NCBI GenBank assembly: GCA_024449915.1
Contig: JAMZAV010000353.1
Coordinates: forward strand, 1-64,000
DNA: 64,000 bases
Reading direction: 5' to 3'
Origin: Sweltsa coloradensis
Lineage: Eukaryota > Arthropoda > Insecta > Plecoptera > Chloroperlidae
Shown here: one piece after another, positions 23,265 to 34,700 of the stretch
Layout of the letters: the number at the start of each line of letters is the position of its first letter
Numbering within the stretch: position 1 is the stretch's first letter
Made by a program: the position numbers and the translations under genes
The notes under the pieces: model-generated
What the model saw: the letters and a program-made list of their open reading frames with translations, nothing else
The model's database searches: none
What the model was told of the DNA's origin: nothing

Positions 23265-23350
<86 letters not shown>
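23265..23350. repeat. (CTGT)n microsatellite, about 21 copies
   Basis: Perfect CTGT tetranucleotide repeats. The CLSV-type open frame on the plus strand and the TDRQ-type frame on the minus strand are products of the repeat. Confidence 0.95.
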
Positions 23351-23562
23351 AAACGTAGATAATTTTTAATGTATTTATTTTAATGTAAAACTTAATAATG
23401 TGATCTCGATGGCAGTAAATAATTAATGATATCATCAAATTATGGATTTGCATTCTTATATTCCATTAATTAAATGTTAGTTCTTCATGACAAGCACGGT
23501 TTCAGGAGTACTTACAACTGGGAGCAAAGCGTACCGTTATTCAAAAATGTATCATTAAAATT

Positions 23563-23665
23563 TTTGGTGGAGGTGCCGGGTTGTCACAATCTAGCATCGC
23601 CCGCTGATACCTGGGTTTCCAAAAATATCCTGTGTTACCCTTGTTGAAGGGCAATGTCAAAGAGA
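23563..23665 (-). mobile_element. Copy of the CCCGGCACCTCCACC family, inverted
   Basis: TTTGGTGGAGGTGCCGGG at 23563-23580 is followed by TGTCACAATCTAGCATCG and CTGATACCTGGGTTTCC, and by TTACCCTTGTTGAAGGGCAA. In reverse complement these match CTTCAACAAGG and ACCCAGGTATCAG, the block order seen at 9040-9152 and 63853-63953. Confidence 0.65.
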
Positions 23666-24599
23666 TGAATTTCAATTGAAGATTGTTCGGATTATTCTAA
23701 GTCGTAGCACAGAGAAACGGACTGACAGATAAGTGATGCATAGGGAAGAATTGATCCATAATACGGGTTGAAGAAAATTGAAATAGGCCAAAATAATTAT
23801 TTAATTATTTATTCCTCTCAACTTTAATTCTAACACATGTTCGTTCGTCTGCCACAACACAACAGTAGCTTCCTCCTCTCTCACATCACTCGGTCAACAA
23901 GTAGCGACCCAACAGGCCGTGCTGGAGACAACGCCCCCGTCACACCGCTGCCTTCTGGTGAGAGATGTCGGAACTAATTGAGTGACAGACAGCGCTCCTG
24001 ACGGCGAGGCGTGATGGACACTCACCAGACAGTGACCTATACGCGCGGTTCGCCTCACGTCACCAAGCCAGACAGTGGATGGGGCTGCTGTTCATGGGGT
24101 TATGAATACTTATAGGACGGGGCATTGGGAATCGGACTTATTACACATTTTTATTTCCATACATAAATAAAATTGATTTTATAAATTTTATTCTTAAAGT
24201 TCTTTTAAAAAAAATGCGCTTTACTAAACTGACAGACGTTTCTGATGTCGAATGTCAGAAAATGCTAAAATATACAGTTTTCTTGTGTTTTTCTTGTAGT
24301 TTTCTTTTCACGCTAAATTTTCTACGTCTACAGATTAGATATTAATGATTCATACATGATTTAGTTGACAGGAATGTTAAAAAAAATTTCAGGTGTACGA
24401 ATATCGAATGTTAATCGTTTCAGCAACATATCATCTTCGTCGTCTGCATTTGGCACTTGTTTTTGGTTTTCTTGCTCTCAACCAATGTCGTTACGATTCG
24501 ACCTAAAACAAAGCGAGTGCAAAGATGTCATTGTTGTCAACCTCCGACTGAATAACATTACAAAACTGAACAAATGAAAAGACAAGTGGCAATCCAGTG
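23666..24599. other. Unassigned sequence
   Basis: A relatively GC-rich patch at 23880-24070 stands out from the AT-rich surroundings but has no coding frame or known motif. Confidence 0.35.
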
Positions 24600-24790
24600 C
24601 GCACTATGGCGCAATAGTGCGACCTGAGTGCGGCCAATGGAAAACGCCATTAGTATACAAACCGTCAGGCGTAGAGTACAGTACGAGGCTCAGATTTGGA
24701 AGGTTTCAGGTTTGATACCCGTCACCGGCAATCCGGGCCGAAAGGGTTTTTAGGTTTTCTTCAGACATTTATACGAATGAGTCCTCTGCC
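24600..24790 (+). repeat. tRNA-derived SINE-like unit
   Basis: GGCGTAGAGTACAGTACGAG (A-box-like), then GGCTCAGATTTGGAAGG and CAGGTTTGATACCCGTCACC (B box and T-arm), in the order and spacing of the tRNA heads of insect SINEs. This is followed by CAATCCGGGCC and GGTTTTCTTCAGAC, a tail motif shared with the inverted unit at 20340-20505. The 3' boundary is uncertain. Confidence 0.5.
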
Positions 24791-27700
24791 TTTGGACATT
24801 CCCTTCGAAACTATCCTCACTTTGAAAATACCAAGTTACACACCTTAAATTAAGATTATAAATTTGTTCTTTAATGTATCCTGACAAAGGCTGGTCATCA
24901 ATTGACATTTGATGACCATTGGTGCCCAGAGTACTGATCGGTACAAATAACAAGTTTAAATATAATTTGAAGTATGAAATTAATAATTATTATAATATAA
25001 GTCAACTAAAAACTAACTTTTAAGGGGCGGATGTGATATAAATTTGTATTTTTACATTGTACCTCTAACAATCTATTTCGATAAGATCTTCTAGGTGAGA
25101 AATGTAAACCGCGTTTCTGCAGATCCGTGCATTTTCTCCAATCCGCCCCTATCAGTCATTAGTACCAGATGCACGTCCGTGAAACAGAACGAATTATTAT
25201 GATGGATTTGATGTGACAGAACATCGACAAAAGCGACGAACTCTCAAGACAAAATAAATGACGACTCCGTCCAAGCTGCCGTTATTTGACGGGTGATCCA
25301 GTCAGGTAACCCTATCCAATTACAGCAGGAAGTCACAGAATTGGCCGCGGGGACTCAAACCAAAATACCATATCAGCCCTCTATCGCTGGCGGGGATGAG
25401 CGGCCCCTTCTATTCCGAGCTGTAATAAATCATATCCTAACAATAAACCCATTTGTCACTGTCCATAAATCAAAAGTTATAATCTACGACCGAGGTAGTT
25501 CATCTCTCAAGGCTGGTACAAATATGGTGGTTAGCTCAAATCCAGACTAAATGTGTGTACGGAAATAATTTGTTTAAATGATGTATTATCTCATTGGTGA
25601 GTTATTCAAACACAATATTAATTTAAAATCAATAAAATATATTGTGAACGACATAATGTCGACAATCAATGTTATAGTTCTAATTTACAACCTGTGCACG
25701 TAAAATCTATTTTCTGGAAATCAACAGTTTGAATGATGAACATTTAAAAATATTTAATCATATTCAAAGTTTACAGATAGGCCAAAATAATCCAATGAAC
25801 AACAGCTTATGTGTTATAAAAGTTAGTATCAAAGTCACTATCAATATTGCAATCACAATTTAGCCTTTTGGGAACGGACACTTTTATTTCAACACCACTA
25901 AGTATTATAAAACTTTTAAACTGTTGTGAGTAGCCTTATTTAATATCAATCGTGTGTTGCAGCCGTGAGTTACAGTTCCAGCCGCCACGCTGCGCCCAAC
26001 GCGCGCGACACGACTGGCATCTGGTGGACGAATAATGCAATCTACTAATCTATCACTTTATAATGCCCACGCAGTTTCAAACCCACAGTTGTTCCAAATG
26101 CAAACTAACAAGAAAACAAACATGGTTCGAACCAACAACGATCCTGTAAACTATTGGCTTATTTGATTGACTTGTTAATTAACATTAATCAGCCAATTAA
26201 ATGATCATATTTGCCTGTAGTTTGTTTGAATCGAGTTGGTCTTTGCCCATCCCTGGTGGCGAATATGCAAACGTGATTCAATATTCATCTGATGACGGAG
26301 CGGAAACGTTCAGGAATTCCCCCCAATAAGCGCGAAGCCATCACATTCATCGCTAAAATAGATCGATTAGCTGATGACGCCATAAAGGGTGTGGCGTTTC
26401 CAAAGTGGCATTCACCTTTATATAAAAATCACATCGGAAATATTTTGACATTTCGAAGTGAACTCAGGATTTCAAAACACAGGTTTGTTTGTTTTTTTTT
26501 TTTTATATACACTATTTGTTCTTCTACATGCTGTCCCATGTCGCCAGCCCAGAGTAATCCTTGCAATAGTGTACATTTCCGAGCCACAGCATAACCCATA
26601 GTTATAGATCTTTATTAAACTCTTCTTTCCTTTTCTACTGTCTTCTTCATGAAAATAATGGGAATTACCATCAACCATTATACACATTTATCAATGACTT
26701 GTTTAGTTGTTCTTTCTTGCGAAGTGCACAGATACCTAAAACAGACAGATAGTTATAATTAGATTATCTACAACATAATTAGATCTGTGGTATTCGCACA
26801 CAACTATACGATATTACGCCTAACAAAAGTACTTGATACCGAAGTAAATCAATTAGTGGACTAGATATTAGATAACGTTTTTTATCTCAATAATGTTTAA
26901 GCAACATAATAGCTTTATCTTATGATCTTTTTATTATTATTTTTTACTCAAGCGTTAAGGCTCATAAATAAATAAATTCGAATTTATTCTGTTCTATATT
27001 GTACTGAGTAGTATTCTTTATTATTACGTCATGAACTTTTTATTAAATAAATAATAATAAATAAATTATAATACATATTTTAATGTTACGAAAGTTGTGT
27101 TGCGGACTCGTATATTAGGCTCGGTGTAGCCCGACAGGGTTAAAAGACGTCACCCACAAGTCTATTGACTGCGCCCTGGTGACGGATCCTCAAACTAAAC
27201 AAACCAGCCTCATCAGTCACTCGAAGTATGTCATGAAACCTGATGATGACAGACTGCCGTGAAAATATTCTGAAGGGCTTGTCTTTGAGTGGACAACTCT
27301 GTTAGTCAGGTCTCGGCGTAGCGTGGGTACAGAGGATTTGAGCTCAATGCTCTTATACTATGCATAGACTGTTCACGTTCTTTGAAGACCTAATGTGGAA
27401 ATAGGGGTACGCAAATAAATACGTTCACATTCTATATTTTTTTTAATCGAAAAAATATACAATTATGCATCATTACAATAAATATATTGAAACATGCTTT
27501 AATTGTATTATGACACATTATTCAAATAGGCCTATAAGATTTTTCATTAGACTCTGCGGTAAGTAAAAAAAATTGTATATGGGCCAAAGCTAACTGCTTA
27601 TGAATGTTGCAAGGATTTTCCATTTATATTCTCCATTGAATAGAGTATATTTCATTTAACTTCAACTAATCGCTGTAGGAGGAAACACATTAGCTTACGC

Positions 27701-28253
27701 GGTGGATGTGACCGTCTTTAGGAAGTTAAGAATAAAATTGGGTTATAATAATATAATTACTTTAGACGGATTAACAATGTGCTGTTTTAGTAGCACCAAA
27801 TCCCTTCATTCACATATATCACACCATTAATCACACTGAAATCTAGCAAGATAACTCATTCAGGATTTCAGGACTCACAAATTAGTCTCGCAAGCACATC
27901 TCAGACTGCAAAATGATCGATTTTGAATATTAATACATAGAAACTAAAAGCATCTTCATATTATTTAAACTTTCGACAATGCTAACTACTGATTAATTTT
28001 ATTTTAAGGTCATTTTAGTGAGATTTTACGTAATGTGTCTTTTGCTTCACCAATGTTGAGTCTACATTTTTTCAGTAATAAAAGAGTGCCCACTGTAGGT
28101 TGAACACCAGTTTTACCCAGAGTGTCTTCTTAGTTGACCTATTAGGTAATTTTGATTTTAGTGTAGTTCAGTAGCGAATGTCCAAGCACTTATCGGTATT
28201 GAGAGGACTCATCCCTTGTATAGGCGGCATTGACGACTGACGAACATCCAGTA
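24791..28253. other. Unassigned sequence, 3.5 kb
   Basis: No gene recognised. Several short open frames (25293-25550, 26292-26594) lack domains. The segment 26140-26215 has clustered TTAATTAAC, TTAATCAG and CAATTAAATGATC words like homeodomain sites. CCTGATGATGACAG near 27239 resembles a non-LTR 3' UTR motif but has no supporting AATAAA or poly(A). Confidence 0.35.
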
Positions 28254-29029
28254 CTAGGAAAACGCTTAAGTCCCGCCGCGTTGTTGGATGAGCGTAATTG
28301 GTGCATTGAGCTGCCATGTGTTATGCGAATTTTCTGTTGTTCTGTGGAAAAATCATTATTAAGTTGAAATGTTTTTAAAATTAAATTAAATTAAATAAAA
28401 AATTAACTTAATTTTTTAAATTTGTTTTAATTAATCGTAATTGTTAAAAAAAATCGTAAAATTGTGATTTTTATAAGAAATAATTTCTCGATTGCGCTCA
28501 AATTTAACACGAATATATTAATTCATAAAATAAAGGTTCTGCGAAAAAATCATTACAATCGGATAAAGCATGTAGGTGTTATAAGTCAAAGAATTGTTTA
28601 AAAAAAGAAAAAACCCGTAAAATATCGATTTTTATGATAAATATTTTTTCAATTGCGCTCAAATTTCACAAGAATATCTAAATTACATAAAATAAAGGTT
28701 CTGTGCAAAAATCATTAAAATCGAATAATAGCATGTAGAAGTTATAAGTTGAAGAATTTTTTTAAAAATCGAAAAAAATCGTAAAATCGCGATTTTCATG
28801 AGAAAAAAAAAATTTCCGATTGCGCTCAAAAACGTGGCAGTTCTAAGTTCAGAGATTTCGAAGGCCTCCATAAAATTTCATCGCAATCGGAGTATCGATT
28901 TAGCCGGAATCGTGTTAACAGACAGACAAAATACAGAAAGAAAAAAAAACAAAACATTCCGGATTTTTTTCTCCAGTGTAGTGAAATGGAATCTACGCTT
29001 CGCTCGCGATGCTCGCTACGCTCATCCAA
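28254..29029 (-). mobile_element. Family A Helentron-like element, copy 4
   Basis: Plus-strand order is CTAGGAAAACGCTTAAGTCC, GTTGGATGAGCGTAATTGG, three GCATGTAG-GTGTTATAAG type subrepeats, then GAATCTACGCTTCGCTCGCG and CTACGCTCATCCAA. In element orientation CTAG is followed by T. This is one of the longer copies at 776 bp. Confidence 0.82.
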
Positions 29030-29331
29030 TTATTGCCAGTGGCGGGTGTCTTACTAAAGACCTCCCGCCTCAGAGTATCGAAGTTGCAATGGAGATGCCT
29101 CTGTCAATCAATCACAACACACTCAACGCCATCTCGCGGCGCTTCGGTGAACTATAACTGCGGTCTAGCCAGGGATTCACCACACTCCTCAACTCCGCGG
29201 CCGCGTCTCTCACTGCATCACGTGACGTCATGAACCACGTGACACCTGAGTGAGACCAATCCATCTTCATCTCGTCACGGAAACTTAATAATATATTCGT
29301 CGTGAGTTCGGTTTTTATCGCGTTGTCCGTA
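29030..29331. other. Unassigned sequence between family A and family B
   Basis: About 300 bp, more GC-rich than average, with CACGTGAC pieces near 29218-29242. No coding signal. Confidence 0.35.
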
Positions 29332-29613
29332 CTAGGGAAACGCCAAAGTCGTTGTTAAACGAGTGAGTGAGCCATGTGTTGAGTACCCGGTTACATTACT
29401 TTTCTTCCCCCTACCTTAGGCCTACCTAGCCTATCATAGGCTAGAGAGGCGCATTATGACCTTACAGTTGACGCGCCCGTCCCCGTATACCAACTTAACT
29501 TTAAAAAACTATTATTTATGCGAATATAATTATCAAACTTAAATGCAAATGTTCCCGGGTACTCACCACATGACTCGCTCACTCGTCTAACAACGACTTT
29601 GGCGTTTCCCTAG
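29332..29613. repeat. Head-to-head pair of family B 3' ends (282-bp inverted module)
   Basis: CTAGGGAAACGCCAAAGTCG at the left and CGACTTTGGCGTTTCCCTAG at the right are exact inverted copies. Imperfect inverted similarity continues past GAGCCATGTGTTGAGTACCC. The module equals that in copy 1 at 5514-5775, including ATAGGCTAG. Confidence 0.8.
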
Positions 29614-29700
29614 TCTAGTTGGCTAAGGCGCCCTTGTAGCCGAAATGTGGGAGACGTGGGTTCAATCGGGAAAGATTTTGTAATTTCTAGATTGTATTTC
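29614..29700 (+). repeat. tRNA-like head inside family B
   Basis: TCTAGTTGGCTAAGGCGCCC (A box and D arm) is followed by CCGAAATGTGGGAGACGTGG and GGGTTCAATCGGG (B box, T-arm). Spacing between boxes is about 35 bp, as in tRNAs. The inverted equivalent is at about 5455-5513. The tRNA-like piece begins right at the inner CTAG in both copies. Confidence 0.6.
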
Positions 29701-30099
29701 AAAAATAATTAAACATGTTTTGAAATGCATATAACGCAGTGTAGTCCATCATCTGTGGCAATAGGGCCTACTATGGTAAACATAGCCAGTACGAAATACG
29801 TGAAAATATTACAAGGTTTACTCAATCTACGAGCGGAATTTGGGGGTACCTTGACGTCCAACATTCGACTGACCTTGCATGGGCACTGCATTTCACGGCC
29901 AGGTGAAAAACAAAAAAAAAATATATTTTCAAAATCTATAACATTGTCGTTAAAATAATTTCTAAACATTGGAAGTCTATTTTTCAGTTTATCATTTCTT
30001 GTAGGTTTAAATCGCAATGAATCTTGCTGATTTTGTTAGCAGTTCTCAATAAACTCGTACCGGATGTCTGTTCGGCGCGATTCGGCTGATTTTCAACGT

Positions 30100-30130
30100 A
30101 CACACACACACACACACACGCACGCACGCA
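30100..30130. repeat. (CA)n / (CGCA)n microsatellite
   Basis: ACACACACACACACACAC followed by GCACGCACGCA. Confidence 0.9.
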
Positions 30131-30195
30131 GAAAAACCATAAGGGCCGTTTAAGTCGAATGGAGATCACACCGTTCGCTACGCTCACTCGTTCAA

Positions 30196-30411
30196 TCATC
30201 CGGCATCTTTTCTTTCTGACGCAGATCAGTGATGTGTGTACAGATTGTTCAGCGCAAGATGGAGACGTCATTGAGCAAGTTATCGCACTTACTCCTGCAA
30301 AGAGCAATCCTGACTGGAGATTTTGTTCATTTTCTCAGCCAATAGTCGAATGAGTCCAAGACAAAATAGTTCTTGGACATTTTATCGTTACAATCCGTAT
30401 CCCTCCCCAGA
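30196..30411. other. Short unassigned spacer
   Basis: Nothing recognised. It ends in the CCAGA that may be the left target copy of the next element. Confidence 0.4.
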
Positions 30412-31162
30412 GCCCCGATTCATGTACATTTTTATCCCGGTATAAGCAGAGTTAGGTGGTATAAGTGCGGTATAACTCCGAATCCAATTCATGAAGACTT
30501 ATCCCGCCTCGCACGGGGATAAGAAAATATGTAAACAGATGGCGGACATTTTAAATTTTGTGTCTATGTGTAAAACGAGAAAAGTTGTCATTACCCTCAT
30601 AAAACAAATCAGAAACCGTCTCGGGCCTAGGCCCAGATGTAGAAAATTATTCATAATACAACAGTGTAGGCCTAAAGTTCGATTAGGCTATAGGACTAGA
30701 TAAAATTAATACTAACATAACACGTTTGACAAGCCCTTGGCCTCTCCTAGGCAACCCTAGGCCTGCACGACCCTGTTTTGACACACATCCCGCACAAATA
30801 ACTAGTTTTGATTACTAAAAGCCTTATGCAGATGAACAATAGTATGATAGTCCTAGGCTATTCCAAAATTTACGGCAATAATACGCCTTTTCTTTTCTTT
30901 CAATGATCTCACGCAATCTTCTGTCAATAAATAAAAATGTAAAACAAAAGATGGTGCAAATTTTTAGTGTTCTTTTGCAAATCTGCTGATTTACATGGCT
31001 GTGGAATGCAGTGGAAAAAACATTTGTTGTACTTGTTGTTGGATTGAAAATTTCTGATTGGATGAGAGTTGCTCAGACTTAACCAGGCCTTATCCTGCAA
31101 TGTCCTGCATTATACCGTCCTTATACCACTTATACCCGGGATAAATGTACATGAATCGGGGC
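30412..31162. mobile_element. 751-bp DNA transposon derivative with inverted ends
   Basis: The left end GCCCCGATTCATGTACATT, followed by TATCCCGGTATAAG, is matched by the inverted right end (TATACCCGGGATAAATGTAC, then ATGAATCGGGGC). Inverted similarity extends through GGTATAA words to about 60 bp. CCAGA flanks both sides (30407-30411 and 31163-31167), a candidate 5-bp target duplication. An open frame at 30491-30703 shows no transposase motif, so the copy is non-autonomous. The superfamily is not identified. Confidence 0.72.
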
Positions 31163-31344
31163 CCAGAAGAGGATCAAAGATCGCAGGCATGATAATTATT
31201 TGTATTGGGAATATCTATAAGGTGATCGAGGGGCATGCGGTGGGGGTGAGGGTGGACGGGGGATCTAAACAAATATTTAACTGTACAGTTCTAGAGTATG
31301 AGATGTGATATGGGGATGAATAACATTTCAAAATCCATCCCTTA
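31163..31344. other. Spacer between two DNA elements
   Basis: No feature apart from flanking target duplications. Confidence 0.4.
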
Positions 31345-31731
31345 TGGTGGGTTCACAAGCAGACAAACGACGTCGGAAGTGAACTATCAGCCAATCAGGT
31401 GACGGGACGACGCAACGCGCCCCTACCCTTGCGACGTCGTCAAAAATAGAACCGATGCTTATTTTTTACGCCGGAACGTCGCCGGAAGTTCAGCTTACAA
31501 GCCTAAAATGATGTAAGTATCTATAAAAATTAAAGAATGAAGATACTTAGAATTTTAGTGATTCTGTTATTGTTCTTTGCACAATTGTGTACACTTGAAA
31601 ACGCCTAAATACGAAATGATCGTAGTTTTAAAATCATTTACGTCGCTGATCGTATGTAATTATACCTAGTGGCCAACATCAGCGTTGATGACGTGACGTT
31701 GACGTCGTTACATTGGCTTGTGAACCCACCA
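31345..31731. mobile_element. PIF/Harbinger-like MITE, 387 bp
   Basis: Terminal inverted repeats TGGTGGGTTCACAAGC and GCTTGTGAACCCACCA are perfect for 16 bp. They extend imperfectly to about 31 bp through AACGACGTC on both sides. A 3-bp TTA occurs on each flank (31342-31344 and 31732-31734), the target duplication typical of PIF/Harbinger. The interior holds several GACGTC/GTCGCCGG words and no transposase. Confidence 0.82.
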
Positions 31732-31734
31732 TTA

Positions 31735-34700
31735 CGGTGTATTCGAACCCAAGTCCCTTCTTAGATACATGCGTGCAAGCTTTGCTTTTCAGCCGTAGAC
31801 GAATCTACTTAGTATTTCGGAATACAATGCTCAACAAATTCACGCTTTGCCATTTTCTTATACTTACGGTTTTCCTTACGTTTTGTTTGATGTCGAGTTC
31901 GATTGTGTTCCGACGGCGTTACCTCGTGCTTCCACCAGTTAACACACACCTACGCCAATCCAACCATGTTCTTTCATTCGCAGCTAAACGCTTCTCGTTC
32001 TGACAGTTGGTCTCTAATTGCCTACATGCTCCGTCACATTTCAAAGTTATAATTAAATTGTAACGTCTTAGTCGGCTCCGACAGCCGTCATCCAGTCCGT
32101 CAATACCACACGTATCAGTATCCGTTTCCTAGCATTCAAGTGCCAAGAGCATGATTTTGATTAGCTCTCTTGACAGTGACGGCTCTATCTGGTGTAATCT
32201 GTGTTCGTCACCCTGGCTTTGATCGTCTCGAAGCCGCCGCCGTCGCCGCCGATTGGCTACCGTCATGCTCGGCGCTCGGGCCCAGAGGATGATTAACTCG
32301 TACTCGCCAGCGGCGAGCGGTGCACGAAGACGGTACAGGTAGGTGCATGGCTGGTACAGTGGCGTGCATGGGCTATTCCAGGTCAACAAACATCCAGGCA
32401 AGATTTATTTTAATTAGTTTTTTGAAGTCCACTCACACGAATATATTACATAATATATGGGACATAATACATATAATATAAATATAACATGTGGCAGTTA
32501 CGGTACAATACAATAACAAATACAAAAACACATAAAAAAAATATGAATAACAAACGCATTATTAAACCAAGTTGAAGTGTAACATAATACAATTTTTTGT
32601 ATCAAACTTTAATGATCTACAATTTTATTTTTCGGAGATATTAAGTATAGTCAGCAGTATTCGGTATTTTATTTAAACCCAAAGAAAGTTCTTACTATTG
32701 TTTAATTATTGTACAGGCCATTGTCAATCATATAATCGGTAGAGCCCATGTGTAGCGTGCCTACGCACTGCTCGGCTCTTTCATTGTGAGAACAGTCACG
32801 AGCTGGATTTTGAAGTTTGTGGTTTCTATTGAATATTCTCAATTCCACATACATGTTTTCTAATTAAATGTAGATACGTTAGAGGAAATAAATTAAAATA
32901 AATGATTCTTAAAACATGAATTGATTAAATAAAATTCGATTTCAATAGATTTTTAACATTAAACGCGCATATTGAAACAGATAAACCAATTTACAGTTTT
33001 CTTTATCAAATCACTCAGAATGTACAACCATTCGCCAATTATATTGTGTATCCAGGTAACAATGCTACTTACTTCATAATATACTATTCTCATGGGGTAA
33101 TTACCCAGACAAATGTGCAGTTTTTGAGTTTGAAACTTCTGTTCTTTTGAATTATTCTCTTTTTCTATGTATTCTATTGAACTTCATCAATGTATTGCAT
33201 AGTTATCTCAAAGTTTTCTCTACATATCCACGCAGCTGGCAACAAGATAGACATGTGTGCATTTCAGATCAAACCATGTGCATTGCACCATGAATGCCAC
33301 TTCCGCTTCCACGTAGTCTAGATTTACATGGCACAGAGACATATCTACATTTGAAATGTATATCTCCGTTTAAAATACGAGATTTTATTCCAGAATATAA
33401 TATATCGAACTGTCGGTGATTTTATAATATGGAGATTCATATAAAAACGAAAAGCGCCACGATATTTTTGTCGAGTGCTTTCAATCTTTAGCCCACACGC
33501 TAAACAACCCTCGTTTGCATAGGTGAGTATAATATACGCCGCTGGTCAAATCAAAGCGCATATCTGAGGACGCCACTGGTCAAAGCAACGCCGAAAATGC
33601 AGAGAAAAAGTTTGCCCGAAGGAAAGTTTACTCTTCTCCAATTTTCTAGTTGCTCGTGCGTTTAGTTCAGTTAGTTTCTCAACTGTTACGGCATTGAGGC
33701 GTATTATGTCCGAAACACAACTCGCAGTTCGTTGAATGCTGATTTCTCGTATTACTGCATCAACATTTTGAAGAGTACGTTTCACAGCTCCAGATATCCT
33801 TTACATCAACAACCAAGTCGCTGGAACGTATATATTCTTTAAAGAAAAGCATGGTGTATGTATGTGTTATGTCAAAACTAAACATAATACAAATAATCGT
33901 CGAAACGTGGCTTACAAAATGAATACATATATAACAATGAATATTTATACTAAACAGCCATTTTACATTACAACTATAACATATTATACTCACTGTCATG
34001 TGATAGGTTAAAGGTTGTAGCATGGCGCAAGACAGCTTGACATCCATATTAGTGCAGCTTTCTAGCCAGCCTGACAGTACGTCTACCCCGGGAACATGAC
34101 GTCATTAAACCAAGGCTTATCAAATGTCGTGGCTCAAAGCGTCTGAACAGTGAGGTTATGTGTGGCCATGTGTGAGTGACTTCGGAGTCCACTCCGCTGG
34201 TCTCAAACAAGAGACTAGGGGGTTATTACGTCTGTCCCGGCTCTGATTGATATCCGTAGTCTGGTCTGATGTGCGTTTCAACACCCTCTTGACTCACATT
34301 ACTCGAGCACACGAGGGAAGTGATTCACGTGGTGAATGTAGAATTAAGTTTGGAATGATTAAAAGTGGGATATTTGAAAAACAACCCTCGGGTCTCCTAC
34401 TAAATAGGTGCACATTTTAACTGCCTTGCGCTATACATTTATTAATACACATAATGTGAAATGCATGATAATGTTTATTAGACAAATGTGATCTTACTCC
34501 GATTCTAAGAGTGTGTGCATAGTAATCATATTAATACATTTATCATGTAGTGATTTAATCAAATCAAGTTCAAAAAGCTCAGTATGTCTTTGTTTGAATT
34601 TCCAAAATGATTAATATTTAATACAATCCTACAATTTATTTTCTGGATTGTATTAACTATTAATTATTCCACCTACGGGAGTGTTTCCCGACTATCCGAA

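Larger units (their letters stand above)
29332..30195 (-). mobile_element. Family B Helentron-like composite element, copy 2
   Basis: In element orientation it starts TTGAACGAGTGAGCGTAGCG (plus-strand end near 30195) and ends with the stem-loop and CCCTAG at 29332, followed by T. The body 29614-30195 matches 4937-5513 in reverse, including GTACCTTGACGTCCAACATT and TTTACTCAATCTACGAGCGG. The 282-bp inverted module 29332-29613 sits in the same relative place as in copy 1. A (CA)n tract lies near the 5' end. Confidence 0.75.

Noticed and set aside
23042..23453. Frames rich in CLSV or TDRQ repeats
   Set aside because: They are translations of the (CTGT)n tract.
28798..29157. 119-residue plus-strand frame
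   Set aside because: It lies mostly in family A copy 4 and runs out into flanking DNA.
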